Source of the DNA: Marinilabiliaceae bacterium JC017
GTDB taxonomy: Bacteria > Bacteroidota > Bacteroidia > Bacteroidales > Marinilabiliaceae
Direction: 5' to 3'
Length of the DNA: 64,000 bases
Assembly: GCA_004296775.1 (NCBI GenBank)
Contig: RHGE01000013.1
Span: forward strand, 33,891-97,890
This document shows positions 8,486 through 16,626 of this stretch, in pieces. Numbering within the stretch: the stretch's first letter is position 1; every line of letters begins with the position of its first letter. Both the position numbers and the translations under genes were made by a program. The notes beneath the pieces are model-generated. The model was not told the DNA's origin. It worked only from the letters and a program-made list of their open reading frames with translations, and did not search any database.

Positions 8486-8824
8486 GTTTAATAATTCCCA
8501 ATATTCCATGGCTCTCCGGGTATGAGGGATGACAATAGTTCCCCCAACCAGGTTGGCCACCGCAAATATCTCCATCATTTCGTCTGATGTAACCTCCAGC
8601 TCATAGCATTTTTCCAAATGGTATTTAATGCAATCATCACATCGGAGTACCATTGAGCTGACAAGTCCCAACATCTCTTTTACCCTGGATGAAAGGGCGC
8701 CTTCCATGTAGGTGTTGGTATCGAGATTAAAAATACGTTTGATGACTTTATTGTTATTGGCTGCTAAAAGACGTTCATTCATCTTTTCGCGATACGCTTT
8801 GAAATCTTTTATTTTATCATCCAT
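8471..8824 (-). CDS. Carboxymuconolactone decarboxylase / AhpD-like family protein
   Basis: The 117-residue helical protein carries CxxCxxxH (Cys62, Cys65, His69) in the AhpD-fold context (E-x-x-x-CDDC-x-x-x-H), which in AhpD and related proteins is a redox-active disulfide used in peroxide defence. Its size fits single-domain family members. The ATG at 8824 is 11 bp after the miaB stop, so the two genes are probably co-transcribed. The true substrate is unknown; some family members are decarboxylases lacking the cysteines, which is not the case here. Its 3' end is embedded in a hairpin. Confidence 0.82.
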   Translation of the reverse strand: MDDKIKDFKAYREKMNERLLAANNNKVIKRIFNLDTNTYMEGALSSRVKEMLGLVSSMVLRCDDCIKYHLEKCYELEVTSDEMMEIFAVANLVGGTIVIPHTRRAMEYWELLNQEAR

Positions 8825-8835
8825 AGATCGGTTGT

Positions 8836-10194
8836 TTACTGTACGTTTTTACCTTTTAAGGTAGCCGAACTGGCATCGGTTATCCGGACGGTAACAAAAT
8901 CACCAGGTTTAAAGTCCTCACGCGGGAAGACCACCACCTTATTCTGGGAAGTACGGCCAAAAAGTTCCTCTTTTGATTTCTTGGAAACGCCTTCAACCAA
9001 TACTTCAAATGTTTTATTTATATCTCTTTTATTACTCTCTGCTGAGATTTTGTTTTGCATATCAATGATCTCCTGCAGACGACGGCTTTTTATTTCCTCT
9101 GGTACATTGTCTGGAAGGTGTTTGCTGGCATAGGTACCTGGTCGTTCTGAATATTTAAACATATACGCCAGATCAAAACCGCTCCATTCCATTAATGCCA
9201 TGGTCGCCTTGTGATCGTCTTCTGTTTCGGAGTGAAAGCCTGTAAATACATCCGTGGTGATGCTACAGTCAGGAATGATTCTTTTAATGGCTTCAATGCG
9301 GCCCTTATACCATTCGCTGTTGTATTTACGATTCATCAACTTCAGGATGTTGTCGCTGCCCGATTGCAAAGGCAGGTGAATATGACGACACAGATTAGGG
9401 TGTTTAGCGATCGCATAAAGGGTTTCATCACTCATATCTTTAGGATTGGAGGTGGTGAAACGAATACGCATTTTTGGAAATTGCTCCGCTACCATCTCCA
9501 ATAGCTGTGGGAAAGTGACCGTTTGGTTTTCTTCTTTCCACAAGAAAGAGTTTACATTTTGCCCCAATAGCGTTACCTCTTTATAATCCCTGCTTTGCAG
9601 ATCGGCAATCTCTTTTAGGATGCTCTCCGGCTGGCGGCTTCGTTCACGTCCGCGGGTATAGGGGACGATGCAATAAGAACAGAAGTTGTTACACCCCCGC
9701 ATGATGGACACAAAGCCAGAGATACGACCTTTCCCCAAACGGGCAGGAAGTACATCGGCATAGGTTTCGGTGGTGGACAGCTCCACGTTAATGGCTTTTT
9801 CACCCTGCTCGGCCATGCCAATCAGGTTGGGCAGATCCAGGTAGGCATCCGGTCCCACAACAATGTCGGCACCCTCCTTAAATAGTTTATCTTTGACTCT
9901 TTCGGCCATGCAGCCGATAATGCCAATCACCAGGTGAGGTTTTTTCTTCTTAAGCGCTTTGAATTGGGCCAGGCGCCCCAATACGCGTTGCTCGGCATTA
10001 TCCCGGATTGAACACGTGTTGATAAAAATGGCATCGGCATCCGTTTGTTCATAAGTAACACCATAACCATCCATCTCCATTACGGAGGCTACCACTTCAC
10101 TATCGGCCACGTTCATTTGGCAGCCGTAGGTTTCTATGTAGAGCTTTTTTCCTTCTTTTTTACTAATCAGGGGCCGCACATTGTCTGTCTTCAT
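8836..10194 (-). CDS. miaB: tRNA (N6-isopentenyl adenosine(37)-C2)-methylthiotransferase
   Basis: The 452-residue enzyme adds a methylthio group to isopentenyladenosine at position 37 of tRNAs. It has the N-terminal methylthiotransferase domain with three iron-sulfur ligands (Cys25 in YGCQMN, Cys61 in NTCSIR, Cys95 in GCMAE), the radical SAM motif CNNFCSYC (Cys168, Cys172, Cys175) and a C-terminal TRAM domain (about 385-450). The IVPYTRGRERSR stretch after the radical SAM motif is typical of MiaB and argues against RimO or MtaB. It leads a two-gene unit with the AhpD-like gene. A TAACTTTG box about 145 bp upstream suggests a long leader. Confidence 0.95.
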   Translation of the reverse strand: MKTDNVRPLISKKEGKKLYIETYGCQMNVADSEVVASVMEMDGYGVTYEQTDADAIFINTCSIRDNAEQRVLGRLAQFKALKKKKPHLVIGIIGCMAERVKDKLFKEGADIVVGPDAYLDLPNLIGMAEQGEKAINVELSTTETYADVLPARLGKGRISGFVSIMRGCNNFCSYCIVPYTRGRERSRQPESILKEIADLQSRDYKEVTLLGQNVNSFLWKEENQTVTFPQLLEMVAEQFPKMRIRFTTSNPKDMSDETLYAIAKHPNLCRHIHLPLQSGSDNILKLMNRKYNSEWYKGRIEAIKRIIPDCSITTDVFTGFHSETEDDHKATMALMEWSGFDLAYMFKYSERPGTYASKHLPDNVPEEIKSRRLQEIIDMQNKISAESNKRDINKTFEVLVEGVSKKSKEELFGRTSQNKVVVFPREDFKPGDFVTVRITDASSATLKGKNVQ

Positions 10195-10675
10195 CCTATT
10201 ATTGTTTTATTTTCAATCACATTTCTGCAATTGGTATTGCTTGAGGTAAATAGTCGTTTGTTAATATCAGCCTGCGGGTACCATGCATCGACTTTTGGTG
10301 GTCAAAGCAGTAACGGGGGCCGGATCAAAATAACTGTGCAAAGTTAATCGTTGTAACCATATTGCCAAATAACCTTCTGTACATGAGCTAAAATGGATAG
10401 TATTAAGAGGGTTTTTGCCGATAATTGTTCATTACGTTTTGTAATTACTTGATTGGTAGTTCCGCTTCAACGGTCACAAATCAACCCATCCCCTATTATT
10501 GGTGAATATTTGCCCTTTTCTCATTTTCTCTCTTCCCATCTTTTTATTAGTTTAGACAACGCTCAATCATGTTGAGAATAAATAATCAGGCATGCCAATG
10601 ATTCAAAAATCGTAACCGTTATTTGGTTTGCAAAGTAGTATAGAGTATTGCTTCTTAACTTAAAATGGTAGAATT
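10195..10675. other. Divergent intergenic region between miaB and the universal stress gene
   Basis: About 480 bp with no convincing gene. It holds the miaB promoter box at 10339-10346 and presumably the promoter of the stress gene, which could not be located. A minor 5-bp hairpin (CTCAA/TTGAG, around 10562-10575) is the only other structure seen. Confidence 0.5.
10339..10346 (-). promoter_or_regulatory. Bacteroidota -7 box (TAACTTTG) for miaB
   Basis: A perfect TAnnTTTG on the minus strand about 145 bp before miaB, implying a leader of roughly 140 nt. Confidence 0.4.
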
Positions 10676-11518
10676 ATGAAACGTATTCTTGTTCCGGTAG
10701 ATTTTTCCCATGATTCACTCAATGCTGTTAAGTATGGCATTGCCATGGCCAATGTATTAAAAGCACATGTCAGAATTATTCATATCAAAACAGGTGCTCA
10801 TTATTCCCCTGCTTTTGCCCGTGATGAAATAGCCCAGAGAATCAACGGACAGGTAGAGAGCTGGATGATTTCATTGATTGAACAGACACAGGAGGAGTAC
10901 AAGGTCATCAGAGGAGAGATTGATTGGCGGGTGAGAGAAGGAAATGTGGTGCGTGAAATAGCCAACCAGGCAAAATACGACGACACCAGTTTGATTGTTG
11001 TCGGATCGCATGGGATCTCCGGTTTCGAGGATAAATGGATTGGTAGTAATGCCTACCGGTTAGTGGCCAATGCCCCGTGCCCCATTTTGGTGGTGCGACA
11101 TGGAATGGAATATGGCAAGGGCTTGCGCAAAATTATTTTACCCATTGACTTTAATCGTGCCAGCAGGCAAAAAGTGCCCGTGGTAGCCGGTCTGGCCAAG
11201 GTTTACAATGCCAAGGTTTACCTGGTAGGATTGAAAGAATCAAACTTCTCGTTTATCATTAAAATGGTGGGTGCTTTTATTGGCCAAGTGGAACGCTACC
11301 TAAAGCACAAAACCGGGCTGGAGGTGGAGAAAACCATCCTGTCAGGTAAATACATGGCCCGTGACCTCAATAAATATGCTGAAAAAGTAGATGCCGATTT
11401 AATCACCATTCGCATTCATCATTCCACCAATCCCCTTATTAATATGTTTCGCCCCTTTACCAATGACATGATTAATACAGCCCCGCGACCGGTTTTGGCG
11501 ATACCCACAAAAGATTAG
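10676..11518 (+). CDS. Tandem universal stress protein (two UspA domains)
   Basis: The 280-residue protein has two UspA folds (about 1-143 and 150-280). The first ends with the ATP-binding signature G-S-H-G-x-x-G then SNAYRLVANAPCPILVVR, the G-2x-G-9x-G(S/T) pattern of nucleotide-binding Usp. The second domain keeps the fold (IILPIDFNRAS at its start, PRPVLAIPTKD at its end) but lacks a clear glycine signature, so probably only the first binds ATP. Such proteins are cytoplasmic and induced by stress or starvation. The ATG at 10676 precedes a standard KRILVPVDFS first strand. It is followed closely by the SPOR gene. Confidence 0.9.
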   Translation: MKRILVPVDFSHDSLNAVKYGIAMANVLKAHVRIIHIKTGAHYSPAFARDEIAQRINGQVESWMISLIEQTQEEYKVIRGEIDWRVREGNVVREIANQAKYDDTSLIVVGSHGISGFEDKWIGSNAYRLVANAPCPILVVRHGMEYGKGLRKIILPIDFNRASRQKVPVVAGLAKVYNAKVYLVGLKESNFSFIIKMVGAFIGQVERYLKHKTGLEVEKTILSGKYMARDLNKYAEKVDADLITIRIHHSTNPLINMFRPFTNDMINTAPRPVLAIPTKD

Positions 11519-11527
11519 CGGAATTAT

Positions 11528-11535
11528 TATCTTTG
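11528..11535 (+). promoter_or_regulatory. Bacteroidota -7 box (TATCTTTG) before the SPOR gene
   Basis: A perfect TAnnTTTG 10 bp after the stress-gene stop. Transcription from it would start near 11541, which rules out the GTG at 11535 and leaves ATG 11547 or 11556 with a very short leader. Confidence 0.45.
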
Positions 11536-11546
11536 TGGCGCTTAAG

Positions 11547-12008
11547 ATGAATACTATGAGACGAATTTTTGTTTTAATGTTATGGTGTTGCTCCCTGTTG
11601 GTAACTGCTCAAAAGGTGTCATCCTCTGTTAATCCGGTGGATGAGGTGCAGAAACATGAAGAGGACGAAGGAAAAATTATTATCCACCAGGAAGAGGGAA
11701 TAGCCGACCTGGTAGAGACACACATTGAAATGAATAAACGTGCAGCCGGTATTGACGGGTACCGCATTCAGTTGTATTCGGGAGCCGGTCCCCGGGCCAA
11801 GAAAGAAGCCCTGGAAGTAAAAAGTAAGTTCCTCTCTACATTTCCCGAGGAGGATGTGGAGATTCGTTACAACGCCCCCTTCTGGCGCGTGAGAGTTGGC
11901 AACTACAGGCATAAACACGAAACATTACCATTAATGACCCAATTGAAGAAATACTTTCCCAACTGTTATGCCGTGAAAGACGGCGCCGTTAAAATGGAGA
12001 AACTATAG
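11547..12008 (+). CDS. Secreted SPOR-domain protein
   Basis: The product (153 residues from this ATG) has a signal peptide MRRIFVLMLWCCSLLVTAQ and a C-terminal SPOR domain (about 80-150) with the repeated YRIQLYSGAGPRAKKEA and FWRVRVGNYRHKHE strands. SPOR domains bind glycan strands stripped of stem peptides, typically at division sites. The frame runs upstream to a GTG at 11535, but a promoter box ends on that codon, so ATG 11547 or 11556 is more likely. Followed by a strong terminator. It may help division or wall remodelling; a specific partner is not evident. Confidence 0.82.
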   Translation: MNTMRRIFVLMLWCCSLLVTAQKVSSSVNPVDEVQKHEEDEGKIIIHQEEGIADLVETHIEMNKRAAGIDGYRIQLYSGAGPRAKKEALEVKSKFLSTFPEEDVEIRYNAPFWRVRVGNYRHKHETLPLMTQLKKYFPNCYAVKDGAVKMEKL

Positions 12009-12031
12009 AGATTAAATCAAGATATAATATG

Positions 12032-12078
12032 AAAAGGCCGGTTGTCAGTACGTTGATAACCGGCTTTTTTTTTCTTTT
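12032..12078 (+). terminator. Intrinsic terminator after the SPOR gene
   Basis: GCCGGTTGTCA pairs with TGATAACCGGC (one G-U pair) over a 6-nt loop and is followed by a long T-run. Confidence 0.85.
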
Positions 12079-12231
12079 TTTGAAGAGGAATGCAGGAGAA
12101 TAAAAGAGCCGTTAGGTGTCTTATCCGTAATATTCGTGTTCGTTTTGCAGAATACTTTTAAAAGTCTCGCTACTCTAATTTTTTGCTTATTAATAACCTC
12201 AGTTTGAATATTGCGCTACAGTAATTATATG

Positions 12232-12360
12232 AGATTGGCCATGATGATGGGAAGCGGGGAGAGCCCGTCAAATAAGCGGGCCGGCGTGGGCGCGACGAAA
12301 ATGAATGCGGGAATTCTGGCCTGTGGGTTAGAAAAAATTCATTGAGGAGGTGGGGGGAAG
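12232..12360 (-). repeat. Dispersed GC-rich repeat, copy B (inverted relative to 7973-8102)
   Basis: Read on the minus strand this stretch aligns with copy A at an estimated 80 percent identity over about 130 bp. The two copies are 4.1 kb apart in opposite orientation, each beside a copy of the MITE-like element. Confidence 0.65.
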
Positions 12361-12433
12361 TAGATGGGAACACTTAGAGATAAATGGAGATACATTGAAA
12401 CAGATAGAAATATTTTGAAACAACCTGTACTTA

Positions 12434-12663
12434 CCTAACCTGGACAAGCCAGAAAAGTGAAAAGTATCAAGTACAAAGTATCAAGATGATTTACTTCTCA
12501 CCAAAATATTTTGCCAATAAATACACCAATATCACCCGTAAGACACTAAGAACAATCTCAACTCGTAATTAATGAAAAATCTCAGCGCCTCCGCGGTGTA
12601 TAATGAATCTTGTTAAAACAACAAACTAAAGGCAACATCCCTTTCTGGCTTGTCCAGGTTAGG
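12434..12663. mobile_element. MITE-like element, 230 bp with perfect 22-bp terminal inverted repeats
   Basis: The left end (12434-12455, starting CCTAACCTGGACAAGCC) and right end (12642-12663) are perfect reverse complements over 22 bp. The interior has no convincing coding frame. A partial second copy at 7719-8263 shares the left end and two interior segments. No clear target-site duplication was found: flanks are TTA on the left and GTT on the right. Perfect ends with no transposase fit a non-autonomous miniature element, or a large structured repeat. Confidence 0.6.
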
Positions 12664-12972
12664 GTTTGAGTGGGGATAATTATAAGGGTTACGAGTAAGA
12701 GTAGGGAAAATCATTTTCAAAGCGAATACCCTGCTATTGGCTATTCCCATTTTAAACGTCCCCCAGTCTTTCCATTTATGCAACCTCCCCATAAACTTTT
12801 TCATCCTGCTATTGTTCACTGTAGGCGCACAGCCTTGGCGGCTTGTCGCAACTCCATATCAACAAATTAAACAGAAACAAAGAAGATCCTTAATATATAA
12901 GCGATAGGTTGGGGGTTTGAAAAAATAGAAATAAATTTGCGCATCAATTTTTAAGCCATACAGATAGATAGC
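12664..12972. other. Intergenic leader region of the PurF-like gene
   Basis: No gene seen. It ends with a promoter TTGG-N19-TAAATTTG (12909-12939) 33 bp before the ATG. Confidence 0.45.
12909..12939 (+). promoter_or_regulatory. Promoter of the PurF-like gene (TTGG-N19-TAAATTTG)
   Basis: A perfect -7 box TAAATTTG (12932-12939) with a TTGG -33 candidate at a spacing of 19 nt. Confidence 0.5.
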
Positions 12973-14874
12973 ATGAGTGATCAGATTAAACATGAATGTG
13001 GGATAGCTCTTATCCGACTATTGAAGCCCCTGGAGTATTATCAGAAGAAATATGGTACCTGGATGTACGGGTTGAACAAGCTTTACCTGCTGATGGAAAA
13101 GCAACACAACCGCGGACAAGATGGTGCTGGTGTGGTGAACTTGAAGATTGATCAGCCGGCCGGTAAGAAATACTTATCACGCCACCGCTCCAATCTTACC
13201 AACCCCATTAAAGATGTGTTTGAGCACATCAACAAACCCTTCCTTAAGCTTCAGGAAAGCCATCCTGAACAACTCAAAGATCCTGTATGGGCCAAAGAAA
13301 ACCTGCCTTTTGCCGGTGAACTCTACCTGGGACACCTGCGTTACGGCACCTTCGGAAACCATAGCATTGATTACGTCCATCCCGTGATGCGCGAAAACAA
13401 CTGGCGTTCCCGCAACCTGGTGCTCGCCGGTAACTTCAACCTCACCAATGTGGATGAGATATTCAACGCCCTGGTTGATTTGGGACAGCATCCCAAAGAC
13501 TACACCGACACCGTTACCATCCTTGAAAACGTGGGACATTTCCTTGATGAGGAAAACCAATTCCTGTTTCGTCAATATAAAAACGAAGGCCGTTCTAACC
13601 GGGACATCTCCATGGGCATTGAAAACGACCTGGATATACGGAAAATACTCGAGCGTTCCAGCCGCCGTTGGGATGGTGGATATGTTATTGCCGGTATGAT
13701 GGGCCATGGCGATTCCTTTGTAGCCCGCGACCCATGGGGTATTCGGCCAGCATCCTACTATTGCGACGATGAAATAGTAGTAGTGGCCTCCGAGCGCCCC
13801 GTGATTCAAACCTCCATGGATGTCAGGGCCGATGAGGTGAAAGAATTGAAGCCCGGACATGCCCTGATCATCAAAAAAGACGGCACCGTCTCCGAAGAGT
13901 TGATTCGCGTACCTCAGGAACGTACCTCCTGCTCCTTCGAACGCATCTATTTCTCACGGGGCAGCGACCGCGATATCTACAACGAGCGTAAAGCCCTCGG
14001 ACACCTGTTGGCACCAACCATCATGGAAAAGGTCAACTACGACCTGGAAAACACCGTCTTCTCCTACATTCCCAACACCGCCGAAACCGCCTTTTACGGC
14101 ATGATAGAAGGCGTACGTGCCAACCTCAAGGAGATTCAAAAGAAAAAAATCATGGAGCTGGGAACCGCCATCACCCCCGAACAACTCGAAGGTATCCTGC
14201 AAATGGAGCCCCGGGTGGAGAAGATGGCCATCAAAGACGTCAAGATGCGTACCTTCATCACCGACGACTCCAGCCGCGACGACCTGGTGGCACACGTTTA
14301 CGACGTTACCTACGGCATCGTGAAAAACCAAACCGACACATTGGTCATCATCGACGACTCCATTGTGCGCGGTACCACGCTTAAGAAAAGTATTCTTAAA
14401 ATATTGGATCGGCTGCATCCCAAGAAAATCATTGTCATCTCTTCCGCGCCGCAGATTCGTTACCCCGACTGCTACGGCATCGATATGGCCAAGCTCAAGG
14501 ACTTCTGTGCCTTCGCAGCCGCCATTGAGTTGTTGAAAGACCAGGGCAAGGAGAACATCATCGAGGAGGTGTACCAAAAATGTAAAGAGCAGCAATACCT
14601 CCCGAAAGAGGAAATTGTCAACTACGTGCAGGAAATCTATAAACCATTCACCGACGAACAAATTTCAGCCAAGATCGCCGAAATGCTCCGGCCAACCGAC
14701 ATCGATGCCGAAGTGGAAATCGTCTATCAGTCGGTTGAAAACCTGCATAAAGCCTGTCCAACCGACAAGGGAGACTGGTATTTCACCGGTAATTACCCCA
14801 CCCCTGGTGGCAACAAGGTGGTCAACAACTCGTTCATCAACTTCTACGAAGGCAAAGACATCAGGGCCTATTAG
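12973..14874 (+). CDS. Amidophosphoribosyltransferase-like protein (long Bacteroidota PurF paralogue)
   Basis: The 633-residue protein joins an N-terminal glutamine amidotransferase (Ntn) domain to a phosphoribosyltransferase domain with the PRPP motif VIIDDSIVRGTT (about 457-468). PurF makes 5-phosphoribosylamine from PRPP and glutamine. The nucleophile would be Cys9 after an eight-residue leader (MSDQIKHE). The protein is longer than standard PurF (about 470-510) because of an insertion in the Ntn half and a C-terminal extension. Bacteroidota often carry this long form beside a normal PurF, so its reaction is not certain. Codon use is markedly GC-rich compared with neighbours, which may reflect high expression or different ancestry. 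A promoter and a terminator flank it, so it is a single-gene unit. Confidence 0.8.
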   Translation: MSDQIKHECGIALIRLLKPLEYYQKKYGTWMYGLNKLYLLMEKQHNRGQDGAGVVNLKIDQPAGKKYLSRHRSNLTNPIKDVFEHINKPFLKLQESHPEQLKDPVWAKENLPFAGELYLGHLRYGTFGNHSIDYVHPVMRENNWRSRNLVLAGNFNLTNVDEIFNALVDLGQHPKDYTDTVTILENVGHFLDEENQFLFRQYKNEGRSNRDISMGIENDLDIRKILERSSRRWDGGYVIAGMMGHGDSFVARDPWGIRPASYYCDDEIVVVASERPVIQTSMDVRADEVKELKPGHALIIKKDGTVSEELIRVPQERTSCSFERIYFSRGSDRDIYNERKALGHLLAPTIMEKVNYDLENTVFSYIPNTAETAFYGMIEGVRANLKEIQKKKIMELGTAITPEQLEGILQMEPRVEKMAIKDVKMRTFITDDSSRDDLVAHVYDVTYGIVKNQTDTLVIIDDSIVRGTTLKKSILKILDRLHPKKIIVISSAPQIRYPDCYGIDMAKLKDFCAFAAAIELLKDQGKENIIEEVYQKCKEQQYLPKEEIVNYVQEIYKPFTDEQISAKIAEMLRPTDIDAEVEIVYQSVENLHKACPTDKGDWYFTGNYPTPGGNKVVNNSFINFYEGKDIRAY

Positions 14875-14897
14875 CCCCGTCACAACGCATAAGATTC

Positions 14898-14929
14898 AAA
14901 ACCCCGGTCCTCACAGGCTGGGGTTTTTT
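14898..14929 (+). terminator. Intrinsic terminator after the PurF-like gene
   Basis: AAAACCCCGG pairs with CTGGGGTTTT (one G-U pair) over a 10-nt loop, followed by a T-run. Confidence 0.8.
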
Positions 14930-15044
14930 ATTGCCCCATACCAATGCCATGTCTATTGGGGTTATTTAAAGAAAAAGTATTACGGTTATGAAAGTAAATT
15001 GTGAAATAAGGATATTGTTTTGTTACTGAGAATTGATCTAAACA

Positions 15045-15240
15045 CACGGTTGTAATGAAATTTTCACACGGAAGAAGTTTTACCGGGCACCGTGTGAAGG
15101 AAACATTTCGTACGGGAGAAATGAACCGAACAACCGTATGAAAAAATGCAGGCACACTTACCGTGTAATTACACGGTACGTGTGAAAGGAGTAAAACGTA
15201 GGTGAGAAAAGGTGAAGGCATACGGGAGAAACTATTCGAT
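15045..15240. repeat. Field of degenerate short repeats around a perfect 20-bp palindrome
   Basis: TACCGTGTAATTACACGGTA at 15159-15178 is a perfect 20-bp palindrome. Around it are related pieces on both strands: ACACGG (15041-15080), CACCGTGTGAA (about 15089), CGTACGGGAGAAA (about 15110), ACCGTATGAA (about 15133), CGTGTGAAAG (about 15179) and CATACGGGAGAAAC (about 15219). The shared core is close to CCGTGTGAAA or ACGGGAGAAA. No coding frame explains it; it could be clustered protein-binding sites or a decayed repeat array. Confidence 0.5.
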
Positions 15241-15987
15241 TGTACGCATTTGGGTAAAAAATAGGAGGAAAAGGGTTTGATGGATTGTTATTTAACGGTA
15301 TGTATTGCTGTAGAAGCGATTTTTAATCCTTAGCTCTTATTTCAGGAGAGAATAATTGTTTTAAAAAAGGTTGGCAGACAGGAGTAAGCGGTAGGGGGTG
15401 TAATTATCGGTTGAAAAATAGTGTATCAAGTTGTTGAAGTTGCCGACTGCCGGATTAAAAGAGTAGTGAAATGTTTATATAATTGTTATCTATTCTGTTT
15501 ATTGTTTAGGGTGGATGTGTTGTGAAATCAAATAAGAAGACTTATGGAATACATGTGTCCGGGCGTTACTTTTCTTGCGAATGAGTTTTCTTTATTGGTC
15601 TATGGGGAGTAGTTGGCGCAGCGTCATGTGTTTGTTGCCTTTGCTGAGCGTACTAGTAAATTCCCTCGCTGGCGCAGATTTGCAATCTGTGCCTTATAAT
15701 ATCCTTTGCTGGATACAAATCAAATGTTCTCAATTCAGATTCTTGTCGCCCGGTATCTCTTTTCCCCTCCTGAAAGAATTAGGAGGAGGGGGACGGGGTG
15801 GTTTGAAAATCGGGGTGGTTTGATTGTGCCTAACCAGTAATGATTTATAAGTTCCGGAATAGCTACCAACGAGTTATTGCAATTGAATGTTTACATCCCT
15901 ATTAATTTTTCTAAAATCTTAGAAAAGTGGAAATAACTAACCAGAGGTGTAGTATTATTTTACTTTTAACCATCAAAAGACAGAAAT
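15241..15987. other. Intergenic region with a dispersed-type hairpin
   Basis: About 750 bp without a supported gene. The hairpin at 15671-15693 lies in it. The open frame over 15575-15823 is unlikely to be a gene: it runs through the hairpin and low-complexity G-rich DNA. Confidence 0.45.
15671..15693. repeat. Hairpin GGCGCAGATT / AATCTGTGCC
   Basis: Two 10-nt arms pair at 9 of 10 positions over a 3-nt loop. Very similar short hairpins, whose translation reads ADLQSVPYN, recur in many Bacteroidota genomes; this is from memory and not checked. Confidence 0.45.
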
Positions 15988-16557
15988 ATGAGGCGTAACC
16001 TTATTCTCTTGGGATTGTTAATTGTGTTGTCATCATGTGGCTGTGGAGTAATCCCGCTGGTTGACGATATTAGGGAAAGTGAATATGTTCAAAATAATAA
16101 GGCTGAACAAGCGGCAAACCCGGGTTTTACAGCTGATATTATTCCTCTTGAGACAACTCTGGATTATAGTGGTTATCTGGTTATTTCCGACTATGTTACA
16201 ATTAACGTTCCGCATTTTATTCCCGGGGAGACGGTTAGTTTGAAGGCCTGTTATTTCCACAAGAAGGATACGGTTTTTGCCCAGTTAATTCCTTTGTGCA
16301 CCCCTGTTTCAATTGATAGTTTGTATGTTTTGAGGAATTACGGTCTTTATGACCTTCAGCCAGATTGTGAAATGAATGAATTGCCTTTAGATACAGCCAG
16401 AACTGTTCGATTTTTGTTAAGAGGGGCTGTTTCAAAAAAATGTATAAGGTATGAGCTTTGCAGAAACATAATCGTTGAGTTAAAAAACCATGTGGGGGAG
16501 GTTGTTTCAAATAGCTTTGTTTTAAGGAAGAAAAAATATTTAAACATAGTTTGTTAG
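15988..16557 (+). CDS. Putative lipoprotein of unknown function
   Basis: The 189-residue product begins with a lipoprotein signal peptide MRRNLILLGLLIVLSSC, so Cys17 or the nearby Cys19 would be lipidated. The rest is beta-rich with five further cysteines and no motif that I recognise. It is followed 69 bp later by a gene for a membrane protein on the same strand, and the two may work together. Both stand between repeat-rich DNA and an unrelated minus-strand block and have no recognisable homologue here. Confidence 0.65.
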   Translation: MRRNLILLGLLIVLSSCGCGVIPLVDDIRESEYVQNNKAEQAANPGFTADIIPLETTLDYSGYLVISDYVTINVPHFIPGETVSLKACYFHKKDTVFAQLIPLCTPVSIDSLYVLRNYGLYDLQPDCEMNELPLDTARTVRFLLRGAVSKKCIRYELCRNIIVELKNHVGEVVSNSFVLRKKKYLNIVC

Positions 16558-16626
16558 ATTATTTTTGAATGCCTCCTGCAATCCCAATAGTTTCAAACCT
16601 TAGAAAAGAAAAACAGCAATTAGGAA

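Noticed and set aside
12170..12373. Open frame of 67 codons on the minus strand
   Set aside because: Covers repeat copy B; no start signal or domain, low-complexity product.
12434..12663. Complete insertion sequence
   Set aside because: Only 230 bp with no transposase frame, so at most a non-autonomous element.
12613..12870. Two short overlapping frames near the right end of the MITE-like element
   Set aside because: No conserved motif and they overlap on opposite strands.
13177..14661. Long antisense frames (227 and 235 codons) inside the PurF-like gene
   Set aside because: GC-rich codon use of the sense gene removes antisense stop codons; products have no plausible domain.
14928..15221. 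97-codon minus-strand frame
   Set aside because: Lies over the palindrome field and terminator; composition is biased and no motif is present.
15575..15823. 82-codon plus-strand frame
   Set aside because: Contains the ADLQSVPYN hairpin repeat and a G-rich low-complexity end.
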